Shown piece after piece: positions 27,892 through 39,695 of a stretch of 64,000 nt of DNA. Both the position numbers and the translations under genes were made by a program. The notes beneath the pieces are model-generated. The model had not been told where the DNA came from and searched no databases. It saw only the letters and a program-made list of their open reading frames with translations. How positions within the stretch are numbered: the stretch's first letter is position 1; each line of letters begins with the position of its first letter. The stretch covers positions 6,448,001 through 6,512,000 of the forward strand of contig CAJFCV020000003.1 in the NCBI GenBank assembly GCA_904066235.2, in the 5' to 3' direction. The DNA comes from Bursaphelenchus xylophilus (lineage: Eukaryota > Nematoda > Chromadorea > Rhabditida > Aphelenchoididae).

Positions 27892-30426
27892 TTACTTCTT
27901 AAGATTTCGGTCAATAACGGCAAGCCGCTGATCCAGAGCTTGGTTTTTCTTCGAGCTTGACTGACCGGTGGAACCATGTACGGTAATATTGTACTTCCGA
28001 AGTACGAAGTCAATGTCCTTAGTTTTGATTTCGTTGCTCTTCCTGACTGTAGCAGCTTTGACAGTTTCTCTGACTAGATCATCTACTAGACTCTCCATAT
28101 ACATCATCACACCCGATTTAACGTTTTCCTCAAGAACCATCGGCGGATCCATCGCTTGGGTGACTTTATCCAAAACTTCCCTTGTTACCACAGCATTTTT
28201 GCGATCTATGAGAGTATGAGACCGCGGCTTATCATCATCCATTTGACCTCCGCCCATTTGTCCATCTTTTTTCCCGACCTTTTTTGCTGGTGGCCTTGGG
28301 GTATTCTTGAGAATTTTGACAACGACTGGTTGTTTTGCCTTTTTAGGAAATGCTTCGCCGTTTTCGGATTCGGTATTATCCTAGAATGTAAAAATAACTG
28401 TAACGCGAATGACACTTACTTCAACCGGCGCCGTTTCTATTGAGCCGGAGGGGACACCATGATCGACGGACGGTCTTCTGGTAAAAGTCGGCTGTCCATT
28501 AAAAATGGGCCTTACAACCGTGTTGGGCTGACTGACTATCACATTTTGTTGAGCATCATGGCCAAGAGCCTGTCGCAAAGAATTGTTCGGTGTCGCCGGA
28601 CGGAAGAATTGCTGAGATCGGGGTGGTTGCTGGTTTATTATCACATTTTCTGGCCTTGCACCCGGTGCTTGTTGAACTATCATTCGACTCTCACTTCTCG
28701 TAGTATTGTCTAAAATAACATGAATTACATTGGTTATACCTAAAAAGTAAAAGTAAAGTGAAATTATCCTTACATTCGTAAACGGATACCCTGCCCGTCA
28801 TTTGTGGATTCCCTGGCCCTGGACGAGGCGGCGCATAACGTACTGCTTGTGCGACGAATGAACCTCTGCCATTAGGAGCTGTCATCCTCACATTCCTAAC
28901 TAAATGCGGCCGGGGTTGTCCATCCTGAACCTAAAACTTAATTAATTAAAATCAAAAAGGCTCACATTAGATGGCTGATTGTATGCTGGATACTCCTCGT
29001 TATTGTATTGACTCTGCACGGACGAGGGCTGACTGCTTCCATTCGATCGCTGATGAGGTGAATCGTTCATCTACAAAGTATTTTAAGGTGGTTAGCGTAA
29101 AATACCTGCAGCTGCGGAGTCATCGATCGCTGACCTGAAGGTTGTGCAAAATTCTGTGGCGAAGATTCAACTGACTAAAAATAAATAAATAATTCAGGTA
29201 ATTAAAAAACCAACAACTTACAACCTGCTGCCTTACCACCATCCTTGTCTGCCCATTGTACTGCATTTGTTGATAACCAGGAGAAGGAACATGGCCTTGA
29301 GGAGGCTGAGGTTGTTGTCCATAAGAGTTTTGGTTGTAAGAGGAATGTTGCATTTGCGGATTTGAGACCTTGTTCATCGTCCTATTAACGTTCGGAGTTT
29401 GCTGTCCTCGATACATTGGTGGAACTCCTTGAACATGTTCTAAAACATTAGAAAGACTATAAATAAATCCGTCAAACGCTAAAACAGAAGGGCCAGGTGA
29501 TTTTTTCTCTGAAAAAATTCTTTACAAGTTTTAAAACGAAAAAGAATATGGCAAATACAAAACATTATAAACACATAATTGAGAACGCAAAGAAGATAAA
29601 CAGATGCACATTCCCACCTGAAATCATTGAAGAAGAATGTCATAACAAGGGAGAAATTTACCTGATCGAGGTTGCTGTGAAGAGGAAGGTGAATCTGCCA
29701 GCATTCCCATCAACTGGGACTGATTCTGCTGGGAGTTATTCCCGTACTGACTCGAGTAGTTCTGTGGATTCATTAACGGGAACAATCGCTGCAAGCAACT
29801 ACTTAGTCGAATCTCTTCATGCCCACAAAATCGCGTCTCTTTTTGGCTAGTGCTGTCGATTTTTTTCAAAGCGCGTTTATTCTATGGCACAATGCCAACG
29901 CGGTTTGTTTGCGCGTCGAAACCGTTATTGGCGTGGCGACTATTGTGATTATTTCTAATTAATGACAACTTTTTTAAGTTTCATACAGGAATACATTGAA
30001 TTGCTTCTTACAATTCAATTTTTCTGTCAGTTTTCAGCACCATTTTTATTGACAGCAAAAGATGCCAATTTTGGAATACAAAATAATCTCGCGCAATTTG
30101 TAGAAAGTGCGAAGGGCGTATACGAAATCGCAAAATTTTCTGGCTTACGACTCACTGATCAGTTTGCATTGACCATTCGATAAACGTCAATTTTAGATTA
30201 TAACTGTTGCGCAATTCTTTGTTATATATACTTTTACAATGAACCCAAAAAAAATCAAAATTCGGGCTGCTAGCAAAAATTAAGGGTAAAGACATACCGG
30301 ATTACAACTATTGGACAACCGCAGATTTCCTCCCATCCCCGGAGGCGGGTAGCGCACCTGGCCCGGGAATTGCGGTCGAAATGCAGGATTGGGCTGATTA
30401 TTCTGCATTTCATAGAAGTTGGACAT
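27892..30426 (-). CDS. taf-12: TFIID subunit TAF12 (histone-fold)
   Basis: Exons in coding order 30426-30298, 29788-29662, 29439-29222, 29174-29106, 29070-28966, 28930-28774, 28709-28420, 28380-27892; 527 residues. TAF12 pairs with TAF4 through an H2B-like histone fold in TFIID and also serves SAGA. The fold lies near the C-terminus (about residues 420-490): LDKVTQAMDP, VLEENVKSGVMMYMESLVDD, ETVKAATVRKSNEIKTKDID and VLRKYNITVHG, matching helices 1, 2 and 3 of TAF12. The N-terminal ~400 residues are Gln/Asn/Pro-rich and low-complexity, much longer than vertebrate TAF12 but reminiscent of worm TAF-12. Exon order was built from phase-compatible GT-AG junctions; low-complexity exons are harder to verify than the last one. 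TAF12 versus another H2B-like TAF is likely but from memory. Confidence 0.83.
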
Positions 30427-31815
30427 GATGTCTCACATGGGAAAAGATCAGTGACGTTGTTGATCGCGCACTTTAAGGATTCATAGAGTCGGCCGATGAC
30501 GAAACTCCGGGGCCAAGATTCTTGTTCGGTTTTGAGGCCGCAGTGATGGAGATAGATGCGGATCGGGCGGTTCCGACAACTCGAGGCAAGAGAACCGAGA
30601 GGAGGGAAACGTGGAGAGAAGAGACTCTACGCGTCGTCTGTTTTCTCCACCGCCGCTCGCTGTTCCATGCGTTTTGTCGCTTTCGCCGCCGGTTGCGCGC
30701 GTACGCAGTGGTCAGCGGGTTTCTTTAATCGGTGTGTTACTGAGGTCTGGGGTGTTTATTAACCCTGCTGAAATTCGAACTTCCTTCCCGATGTATCTTT
30801 GCCCATCCGATAACTATAACGTTTACGTCACTTTTACGCGCGCAATTGCCTTGCGTGTGCGGGTGTTACTGATCTTGAGGAGCGACACATGGCTTCCTTG
30901 GCAACGTATTGAAAGCACCTTTTTTGATATTTCTAATTATATTAACAGCACTGAGTATCCAGCGCTCTATAATTATTCAACCGTTTTTATTTTTAATTGC
31001 TTTCGAGAAAGTAACTTCACTGATTTGAGATCCCTTGATTTAGAATTGCTTTTTGGACGGCCGAGTTGGTGTTCTTTTTTTTTTGTTGAAGAGAAGAGAG
31101 CAGTCGGCTTTCTTCCCCCAGTCATGGCTGTCTCGTCGCCCCTAAGCGCTCTTTTTTGTTTTTTAACTCCAACCTTGTTTTAAAGTTTTGAGAATTCTCT
31201 GAACTTTTGTCGATATTTCTTGTAAATTCTTAACAAAATGAAGGGAGGAAGGGAGGGTTGTTACCGATGAAAGTTCCGGCTTTGTTTGTTATAATTTGTG
31301 ACTAATCCAAATGTCTGCCGGGTTATCAATTGTTATAGTTTTTTTACATTTATAATAGTTTAATAGGAAGAGAGAACACGGTATCAACTCTTCCATGGGC
31401 GGTTGTTCATGTTATCCAACCGCAAAATACAACTTTGTTTCCATTAATCGGACAGTGACGACAGAGCGAAGCCGTGGCTTAAGCCGAGTATTTTTGAAAG
31501 ACGGAGGCCGTGAAGGCCTCATTTCATTGGCCGTTGGACCGCCAGCCGGTCTGGCCACGGCATGAACGCCGTTACTTCCTTGTTTATGGAGTCTCGTGTT
31601 TTACTGCGAATGTTAAAGTTCGTCGCTCTTAGACTGTTTGTGCTCTTCGGGCCCGATCTCCCGCTCTGAATTAGCTTTCTGACCACTCGTCCCCAGTCTA
31701 TTCATATCTGGTTTCCTTAGCGTCGATCGCATTTTTTTATATTTTCGGGAGATTTCTTTTGAATGAAATATCGATTAATTACTTATGAAACTGACTTATT
31801 TAGCCGAATTTGAAA
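30427..31815. other. Divergent intergenic region between TAF12 and the IkB-like gene
   Basis: It contains a 190-codon plus-strand frame (30611-31183) with no recognisable domain, unusual composition and no splice context, so it is not called. The GC-rich first 300 bases look like a promoter or CpG-poor 5' leader. No element ends were seen. Confidence 0.4.
31796..31803 (+). other. Probable spliced-leader acceptor of the IkB-like gene
   Basis: TTATTTAG lies 12 nt before the ATG at 31816 and no upstream coding exon was found. Inferred trans-splice site. Confidence 0.4.
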
Positions 31816-33808
31816 ATGCCGGCAGAAGACAATTCCTGTCTAGTGGCTAGGGCCGTTCCGGTCCCCGCGAAGAAGACCATAGATGTCATCGACTCGGAGG
31901 AGTCTCTGATTGAGAACATGAGCAAGATGTCTGTCAACCCCGAGAAGAAGTTATCAGCCTCGAAGAGGGTCAACGACCTCAACCCAGCCGATTTTGTCCA
32001 ACTTCAAAACCTCAGATCGAGTGCTCTGGCTAGAAAGACAAATACTACAACTAAGTTCAGCAAGGACAGCGACAGTTTGTTTGATGATCTTCTTTTGAAG
32101 GATACAACCACTTTGATGAGCAAGATCAGCCTGAAGAAGGTGTCGGCCGAGAAGGCGACTGGTAAGGAAAACAGTGACAAAAAGGAAAAAAAGGATGAGA
32201 AAGAAGAGAAGGTAAATGAAGATAAGGAATCCAAACAGGATTTACTTTCACGAGGTCCTGTCAGGACGTCCAGACCAAACTTGCAGTTTCATCCTTATGG
32301 ACAAGTCGGATTTGATCAGAACTCCCCTGGCAACTTCTACCCATCCGAATGGCAATACAGGGAACAGCTCTCCAATAGTTCGACTCCGGATACCTTCAAT
32401 TCTGATCTTGGATATTCATCCAGCACGAGTCCATCGCAAGGTTTCCAAGTTCCCGCTGAGTTTGGAAGGAATGACTTGAAGGGATTCCTTGCTAACGCTG
32501 AGGATAGTGAGCTACCTGACGCCTTGTCTGACTTTATTTTAAAATATTCTCGAAGATACACAAACATCCCTCAGACTCATCATAACATGGCTGGAACATC
32601 AGCTTCAGTTTCGCCGGTCGAACTCAGCCCGAAGTTTGGGAACCGACCAGGATCGGTAGAGTCGAACTGCGATTCTCCCATGAGTGGTGTCAGCGCTTCT
32701 CAGTCATCGCCCGCTGCTCCTCATGGTGGGATTACTGGTCCGTCGACACCTCAAAGTGGATACAGAATGGGATGTGACATGGGAGGACTGAGAACACAAC
32801 TTCCGAGCACCCGATTCTCTACCTACGTTAATAAACAAGGAAAAACAGAACCCCCACACCGTCCTGCTAAAGATGTGTTACGAAAATTCATTCAAGAAGT
32901 TCACAGTGACTCTCTCGATCAAGCTTGGGCTTGGACCTGTAAATGTCAGCAATATTACCCCGGAGCTCTGTGTTATCAGGATGGCGACAAAGATACTCTA
33001 TTACACATTGTTACTCAACACATGGACATCCCGAAAATTTATGCTCTAGTTGAACAAATGTTGAAGATGGAATATTCGAGCCATGACAAACCATTCGATA
33101 TGCCCAACAAGGAAGGAGTAACTCCTTTATTCTTGGCTGTAGAAAAGAGAAATAACATTGTGGTCGATTACCTTTTGGAGGTTGGGGCCAGTCCCAACAC
33201 CCAGAATGGTCGATATGAAAGAGACGCCCCACTTCATTATGCAGCAGCCCGAGGAATGGTCGATGTTGTGAAGACCATCTGCTCTTACAGTGCGGCAAAT
33301 CTGAACATGACTAATGGAATGGGATTAACCCCATTATTGTGTGCCATCAAGAACCATGGGGTTTTTGACGAGGAAAGCAAGAAAATCATCAACAATCTTG
33401 ACATCATCCATGTACTCCTAAAGTATGGAGCCGACCCCATGATCTCAGTAAGCGTATTCTACTTAGGTTTTGTTTCCCTACTGAATTTGAATTAATAATT
33501 TTATTTTCAGGACTCCACCAACGGAAGAACTTCTATTCATTACGCTGTTGATCGGCTCTCAACTGACATTATTGATGTAAGAAAGTTCTTCCCAAGCAGT
33601 TCTAATGACCATACTTAAGGTATTCAAAAACAATGTAGAAGAGAGTGTTCTGACCTTGCTTGTAAATCAGACCGATAACAACTGTGAAACCCCTCTAGAG
33701 TCCGTCCAATGCCTTGAAGCCGAAGAGACGCTTAAGCAGAAACTCGGCTTGTCATTGATCATGTGTGGCGCGAACAGCGAGCTGCCATCGCCCGATGATT
33801 ACAATTGA
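31816..33808 (+). CDS. IkB-family ankyrin-repeat protein (NFKI-1/IkB-zeta-like)
   Basis: Three exons, 31816-33447, 33511-33576 and 33620-33808; 628 residues. The N-terminal ~375 residues are Ser/Lys-rich and disordered with a KKEKKDEKEEK charged run. Ankyrin repeats follow: GDKDTLLHIVTQ (about 390), NKEGVTPLFLAVEKRN (about 430), DAPLHYAAARGMVDVV (about 470), GLTPLLCAIKNHG (about 502) and GRTSIHYAVDR (about 548), plus a final degenerate one. In animals IkB ankyrin proteins bind Rel/NF-kB dimers, and nuclear members regulate transcription. Most nematodes lack NF-kB but keep such a protein, NFKI-1. The layout of a long N-terminus and six or so repeats at the C-terminus fits a nuclear IkB. The start was chosen after the acceptor. 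AATAAA is at 33902-33907. The ankyrin call is firm; the IkB assignment is an inference. Confidence 0.78.
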
Positions 33809-33901
33809 TGGAACTGTTCCTTGTTGGGGACATTCCCGGTGATACACCCTGGTTGGGTGGCGAGAATCAAGTCGTCCTACCGTCTATATATATAAAATTA
33901 A

Positions 33902-33907
33902 AATAAA
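33902..33907 (+). terminator. Polyadenylation signal AATAAA of the IkB-like gene
   Basis: The first of two overlapping AATAAA-like hexamers, 93 nt after the stop codon. Confidence 0.5.
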
Positions 33908-34102
33908 TAATAAAAAGTATTAAAATTTTGGAAATCAGTTAATAAAAAGTAAGCTCTAGGTAAAAAATCTTGCATGGGACCCCATTTTAGAAACCTCGAC
34001 CATTTATTGATCTTTGTGATATTGTAGAAGGAGAGTTCATACCTTCCTCACAATGGAAGTCACTTTTTTCGCAGACGGACTTTGGAATGAAACCTAGTAT
34101 AG

Positions 34103-36178
34103 CACGCCAATTTGTATCCACAAAAAAATGGAAAAAAATCGTCGAAATCTACATATTTTTTCGTTGGATCTTCTTCATTTTTGCACAGCGTTTCGAACAT
34201 TTTTTCCGCCGCCGATCGGTGTCGAAAAAAGGAAAAAATGAAAAGTAGTGCTTACAAGTCGGTGTATATTTGGCTAGCCACAATAGATGTAACTAAACTA
34301 AAAAGTGGTTATTAGACTATAAGAGATTGCCATTCCACGTATATAAACTACATCATCATACCTTATGTTAATGTTGAGAAAATGATGTTCGAAAATTATC
34401 AAAAATTCAACCTTCAGGTAAAAAAAGTGTACTTTCCAGGCCTTAAACATACATTTTTTTCTTCCATCGTATACAGAATTTCAAGAGCTACAACATAGAC
34501 AGACTCAGTCATTTTCCTGGGCCTTTAAACTTACAGGGGAAGTACTTCAAGTGTGACGCTCAGATTTTCTTTAAATTTTGCACACACATCGGGTATGGAC
34601 TAAATATCAATTCCTGAAAGTTTTAGCTCGCGCTTTGCGGGCGCCGCCGAGATATTGAACGATTTTTGCCGCCGAGAGAGCACGCTCAACGTGGAGAGCG
34701 GTCAGAGAGAAAACCGCTTTTTGGCCATAACTTTGGCAGTTTCGTGCGGAAAAATTTGATTTTTTGTAGAAACATTATTCTTTACGGTTGAAATAGGCAT
34801 GAAACTTTTCGTGCCGAAATTCGGCAAAAAGTCCCAAATTTTCGCCGACTTTCGATCTAAAAATCTCGGTTGTTTCTGCAAAGCGCGAGCTAGGATTCCC
34901 GCATGTATCTTAGAAAAAATTATTCTAAATTTGTGCCAAGTTTCATCAAAATCTGAGCGTCACACTTCAAGTACTTCCCTTGTTAGTTATGACTCAAAAG
35001 AGGCTAATTTTGGTAATTTTGGCCGTTTTTTGCACTTTTTTTTACTTATTTGCACTTTAAGATTAAAAAGTGAAGATATTCTATATAAAACGGATTGTCA
35101 TGATCATTGTGGTCATCCATGCCAAATTTCAACTTTCTCTGACGCTCCTGAGTCGTTGAATACGAACTTGAATATGGAACCCAAGTGTACTATTTCTATT
35201 GAATAAAATCACTTTAAGTGCTCCAAAATCACTTCTTGAGCGAAAATATGTTGTATACGTACACTCTGTGCCAACTTTTTGTCATCAAGCCAAAATATAT
35301 CTTTTTCATTTCGAAAGTTGAATTCAACAGACAATTCTGACCAATGCCAAAGTGTGAGCTTGCAAACACTTACTGAAATTACCCGTAAATTTCAGTAAGC
35401 TAAGTTTGGCCTTTGTAATCGCGACCTAAGATTCATTGCGACCAGAAGTGCTGTAATTAATGCCAGCCAAGGATTTCATTACTGTTTTCTTACAAAGTTG
35501 AAGATACGAAGTTTCCATGTTGACGTTCGTATTCAACGACTCTGGAGTGTCAGAAAAAGATGAAATTTGGCATGGATGACCACAATGATCATGACAATCC
35601 GTTTTATATAGAATATCTTCACTTTTTAATCTTAAAGTGCAAATAAGTAAAAAAAGTGCAAAAAACGGCCAAAATTACCAAAATTAGGCTCTTTTGAGTC
35701 ATAACTAAGTTTAAAGGCCCAGGAAAATGACTGAGTCTGTCTATGTTGTAGCTCTTGAAATTCTGTATACGATGGAAGAAAAAAAAATGTATGTTTAAGG
35801 CCTGGAAAGTACACTTTTTTTACCTGAAGGTTGAATTTTTGATAATTTTCGATCATCATTTTCTCAACATTAACATAAGGTATGATGATGTAGTTTATAT
35901 ACGTGGAATGGCAATCTCTTATAGTCTAATAACCACTTTTTAGTTTAGTTACATCTATTGTGGCTAGCCAAATATACACCGACTTGTAAGCACTACTTTT
36001 CATTTTTTCCTTTTTTCGACACCGATCGGCGGCGGAAAAAATGTTCGAAACGCTGTGTTTTGGATATTTTATACTTTGAAGAATGGGCTTTCACAAACCG
36101 TAAAAATTTTCAAAATCGGATACCTAATTTTTGAGAAAATGTCGATTTAATCCTTTTTTCAGAAAACAAATTGGCGTG
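34103..36178. mobile_element. Large foldback element, nearly identical ~530-bp arms
   Basis: Outer ends are CACGCCAATTTGT (34103-34115) and its complement (36166-36178). Within them the left arm (34184 to about 35180, once the nested insert is removed) and the right arm (about 35510 to 36056) are almost identical reverse complements over about 530 bp. They differ by occasional bases (for example TGATGTTCG against TGATGATCG) and T-run length. A ~330-bp spacer (35181-35509) is unique. The outermost ~70-110 bp differ more between arms. No target-site duplication could be fixed and no transposase frame exists. Confidence 0.85.
34531..34985. mobile_element. Nested PIF/Harbinger-like MITE with in-window empty site
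   Basis: The insert 34534-34982 (449 bp) starts CAGGGGAAGTACTTCAAGTG and ends CACTTGAAGT-type complement ACTTCCCTTG. TTA flanks both sides. It interrupts the left arm of the surrounding foldback, and the unoccupied right arm (near 35704-35714) shows the target with a single TTA, proving insertion and a 3-bp duplication. The interior carries a second inverted pair around GCTCGCGCTTTGC. Confidence 0.93.
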
Positions 36179-36430
36179 GATGTACATTGACTTTGCAATA
36201 TTCATGGACATTACTTTTTGAATTCATGTTTGAATCACCATTAAAATGCCAACGAAAAATCTAATAATCACGCTTTACCAATCGCTAAGCGGATTTGCGT
36301 TTTTTACGTGGCGCACTCCCCCTCTTCTTTTGCCCTCCTCTTTTTATTCAGTCTCTCGCTTTCGTTTTATTTTTTGGGAAAATATTTGCCACGAAAAACA
36401 CGAACTTTGGGGAATGTTTTCTTTTAGTAA

Positions 36431-36437
36431 CCTTCAG
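36431..36437 (+). other. Probable spliced-leader acceptor of the TMF1-like gene
   Basis: CCTTCAG lies 8 nt before the ATG at 36446 with no upstream exon evident. Inferred trans-splice site. Confidence 0.4.
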
Positions 36438-36445
36438 TGATCAAT

Positions 36446-39172
36446 ATGAATCTGTCTTGGGCGGAAAAATTAGCGAAGAATGCTTTATTAACAGCCCAGA
36501 AGAGGATCGACTCGGTTTTAGACATCAAAGCTGAGGAAAACGAAGAAGGTGAGCGACTCGAAAAGCAAGTGGCTCAAGCAGAAGACGGACCTGAAGACGA
36601 AACTTCGAATTCTCCTACGGCCGAGCTTAGCGAAAATATAGAAGAGGAAGGTGAAGAAGAAGAACCGCCTTCAGAATATCAGGTATGTTTTAGCTAACTT
36701 TATTTATCTTGTCTCTAGGATGCAACCGAACAAGTTGAACCTTTATTCCACGTTGATCTTCCTGAGCAACACGAAGAGGATTGGGCGCAAAATTTTTCCC
36801 CTTTGGCAGTAAATAAGGTTTGTGAAAACTTAGAAAATGTTTTCTTTAATTTTTTCATTAGGTACCTAAAATCTTTACCTATAATTTTAGGAAGATATTG
36901 TTGAGGCCGAGCCAAATCCGATAAGAGATGCTCATGGTGAGCCAAGCACGTCATTGATTCATTATTCGCCGTCTTCTAATTCCCCAGACGAAGAAGAATG
37001 TCAAAGATCTGAACCGAATGAACCTCAAGAAGAAACAAATCAGATTGATTTATCTTGTGTGAAGGATACGGACACGGTGAAGGAAGAACATAGAGAGGAT
37101 GTTGTTACGGTTGCTTCCAGTGATATTGTCGTAATTAGAAACGTCGATGACTGGTAAGTATTGTGTGCTGCTTACCATGTAATAAGTTAACAGGGGAAGT
37201 CCAGCCAACACCTGCGATGCTCAGATTTTAGTGCAACTTGGCACAAATTTAGATTTATTTTTTTAAGACATGCGAGATTCCTAGCTCGCGCTTTGCAGAA
37301 ACGACCGAGATTTTAAGGTCAAAAGTTGGAAAGAATAATCCACTTTTTCCCGGATTTTGGCATGAAAAGTTTTTTTGCCTATTTCTACCGTTTGGAGGTA
37401 ATGCTTCCACAAAAAAATCAATTTTTCGATTCGAAACTGACAAAGATGCGGCCAAAAAGTGTTTTTATGTCTGACCGCACTCCACCTTTCGCGTATTATT
37501 TCGGCCGCAAAGATTCTTGATTATCTCGACTGCGCCTGCAAAGCGCGAGCTAAAACTTTCAGGAATTGATGTGGCCTATGCCCGGTGTGTGCAAAATTTA
37601 AAGAAAATCTGAGAATAGCACTTGCATTAATTCCCTTGTAAATGGATTTTATTTTGCGTTGCAGGTCTTTAGCCAGTGGAAGCCATCGACGAGCTGTGAG
37701 TGATCAGATGTCTATCATCGGCAATAACGGTTTTAATCATGGAGATGGCTACGATGAGACTCTACATGAGAAAATTTCAGCTTTGGAAGCGAAGATAAAA
37801 CATAGAGATCAACGGATTACTGAATTGTCACATCAGAATGAGAAGTTGAAGATTCAAAACACAAATCTCATCCAGAAAAATAAAAGCATAAACAATAAGT
37901 GAGCTTTCGGCTTTCCCTTTTTATAGTATTTTTAGGCTGGGCGCGGAATCGAAGCTTCAGAAGAAGCTAGCCGAGAAAGAGAACGAACTCGCTGAGCTTA
38001 TGGAAGAAGGTAAGGACAAATGGGAATTGAATATGCTCTAGGTAAAAACTTATCCATTCTGAATGGAAAACAAGCAAAGGAGTTGAAGAGGCTGAAAGAC
38101 ATCGAGAAGGACTTTGAAAGCCAAAGGAATCTTTTGCAAGATGCTATGGATAATATTCATACACTAACTGATGTTCAAGAACGATTAGAAAGTAAGTAGT
38201 TCACTTCTTATGCCCATTTTGGTGCTTAGGAGAGAACAGTAGTTTGAAGCAGAAGCTCGGTGAACAACAGAAAGAGTTTGAAGAACTAAAAACTAATCTC
38301 AATATGAAAAAAGAAGCTCAAGAAGATTTAAAATTGGCGGAGCAGCGATGTCAGAGCCAAAAATGTCAGATTGCACAGCTTGAGCAACGGGTCGATGAAC
38401 TAATGACAGCCCAAAGAGAAGCGGCCGAACAAATAGCAATATGTAAGGTTGATAATATAATTTCAATATTATTTTAGCTAATGCACCTCTACATGCGAGG
38501 ATCGAGGAGTTGGAAGCGGAGCTGAAAGAGAGCCATAGCTCCAAGTATGTAATCCAAAAGAAACTGCGATTTGCTGATGAAAACATTGAAAATCTAAAGA
38601 AGAAAATGACCGATGAGATCACCATTCTCAAGCAACAGTTAACATCGTTGAGGAGACAGAATAAAGAATTTGAAGATAAGGTTTGCGAACTTCAAAGGTA
38701 AAATTTTCATTCATAAAATCTATTTTTTTTAGGGAAAAGAGTGATTTGATTGAAGAGATTAGTAATCTGAAAACCTTATCCAATTCTATGGAAACTGATC
38801 TTCTTGAAGAAATAAATGGCTTGAAGAATCAGCTATATAAAAAAGAAGAGGAAATTGCTGATCTCAAATGCGAGTTAATATCTGCCCATCAAAACCCTGT
38901 CGAGAAAGCAGTTATAATACAACAAAACGACCCGGTATGTTGATTCATGTTATTCTATTTTCTTTTAGGATATTGTGGAGCGAATTGGAGAGTTGGAAAG
39001 AGAAGCCAGCAATCTCCGAATAAAGTACAAGGAACTGGAGGAAGCTCACGATACTCTTCTATTAATTCATGGTGAAGGAACAGTGAAACTAGAAGAATTA
39101 GAGCAGGAGAATCAGGAGATCAAGAAGTTCTGCAAAGAACAGACATTACTATTGGCGAAACTAAATGATTGA
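36446..39172 (+). CDS. TMF1: TMF1-like Golgi coiled-coil protein
   Basis: Ten exons: 36446-36682, 36719-36817, 36891-37153, 37665-37898, 37936-38009, 38042-38191, 38230-38442, 38478-38697, 38733-38934, 38969-39172; 631 residues. TMF1/ARA160 is a golgin that binds Rab6 and tethers retrograde vesicles. The N-terminus WAEKLAKNALLTAQKRIDSV followed by LDIKAEE matches the conserved TMF1 start. An acidic linker (to about 200) precedes a short conserved block, YDETLHEKISALEAKI, then a nearly continuous coiled coil from about 220. The last ~65 residues (VERIGELEREASNLR ... YKELEEAHDTLLLIHGE) match the TMF TATA-binding/Rab6-binding C-terminal domain. It is much shorter than human TMF1 (about 1090), mainly in the acidic and middle regions. 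Intron 3 carries a MITE. ORF 39173-39526 after the stop has no start and is 3' untranslated. Confidence 0.85.
37188..37641. mobile_element. PIF/Harbinger-like MITE in TMF1 intron 3
   Basis: The insert 37191-37638 (448 bp) begins CAGGGGAAGTCC and ends AATTCCCTTG, flanked by TAA on both sides (37188-37190, 37639-37641). Length, ends, a CTCAGATTTT block and the inner GCTCGCGCTTTGC inverted pair match the nested element at 34534-34982, so the two belong to one family. This copy has more divergent ends. Confidence 0.88.
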
Positions 39173-39695
39173 GTGAAGCGAATGGCTAAGGGGGTACCCC
39201 TTAAATTTGTATGTGATATTTCTAAATCGGTTGTTTTTACGGGTTGTGAAGTAAGTTATTCTGTAGATGTACATAGTAATATATTGTACGAGCCTGTGAT
39301 CTTACGGGGAGTCTTTCTTTTCCTAAATGCAGTGATTGGAGTCTTGACCGGTAGTTTATTTCGACCAATTATTTATTGCACTAACATAAACTTTAAAAGG
39401 TTGTATTTTGGCTTAAAAAAGGGGATTATTGTGTTGTATTTTACATCGTTTCCTTATAGGCTCGTCAGATTGAGGGTTGTTGCAGATTTCCTGAGATTTG
39501 TAATAGGCAATCTCCTTCAAGGTTAAAGACCTCAGCCAAATAACATAAGATGGGCGTCCTAATGTTATAACTGCATCCTCGGTACAAAAGTTGAAGGATT
39601 GAATAATCAAATGATCGACCCGACCAACCCTTTTGAGTCTGAAATATGTAATATTGTGGACACGTTGAGTAAAAGTTATCAAAGTATCAATCAAC
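39173..39695. other. 3' region between TMF1 and the unrecognised gene
   Basis: Convergent 3' ends. A 117-codon plus-strand frame (39173-39526) starts at the codon after the TMF1 stop and has no ATG near its start or recognisable family. It is treated as untranslated. Confidence 0.45.

Noticed and set aside
30611..31183. 190-codon plus-strand ORF upstream of the IkB-like gene
   Set aside because: No domain, odd composition, overlapping frames in the same region and no splice partner; length is within chance for a 64-kb window searched in six frames.
34799..35206. 135-codon ORF inside the large foldback
   Set aside because: Crosses the border of the nested MITE and the host arm, so it cannot be a conserved protein.
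39173..39526. 117-codon frame immediately after the TMF1 stop codon
   Set aside because: Begins at the codon after the stop with a non-ATG start and no family resemblance; more likely 3' untranslated sequence than readthrough or a new gene.
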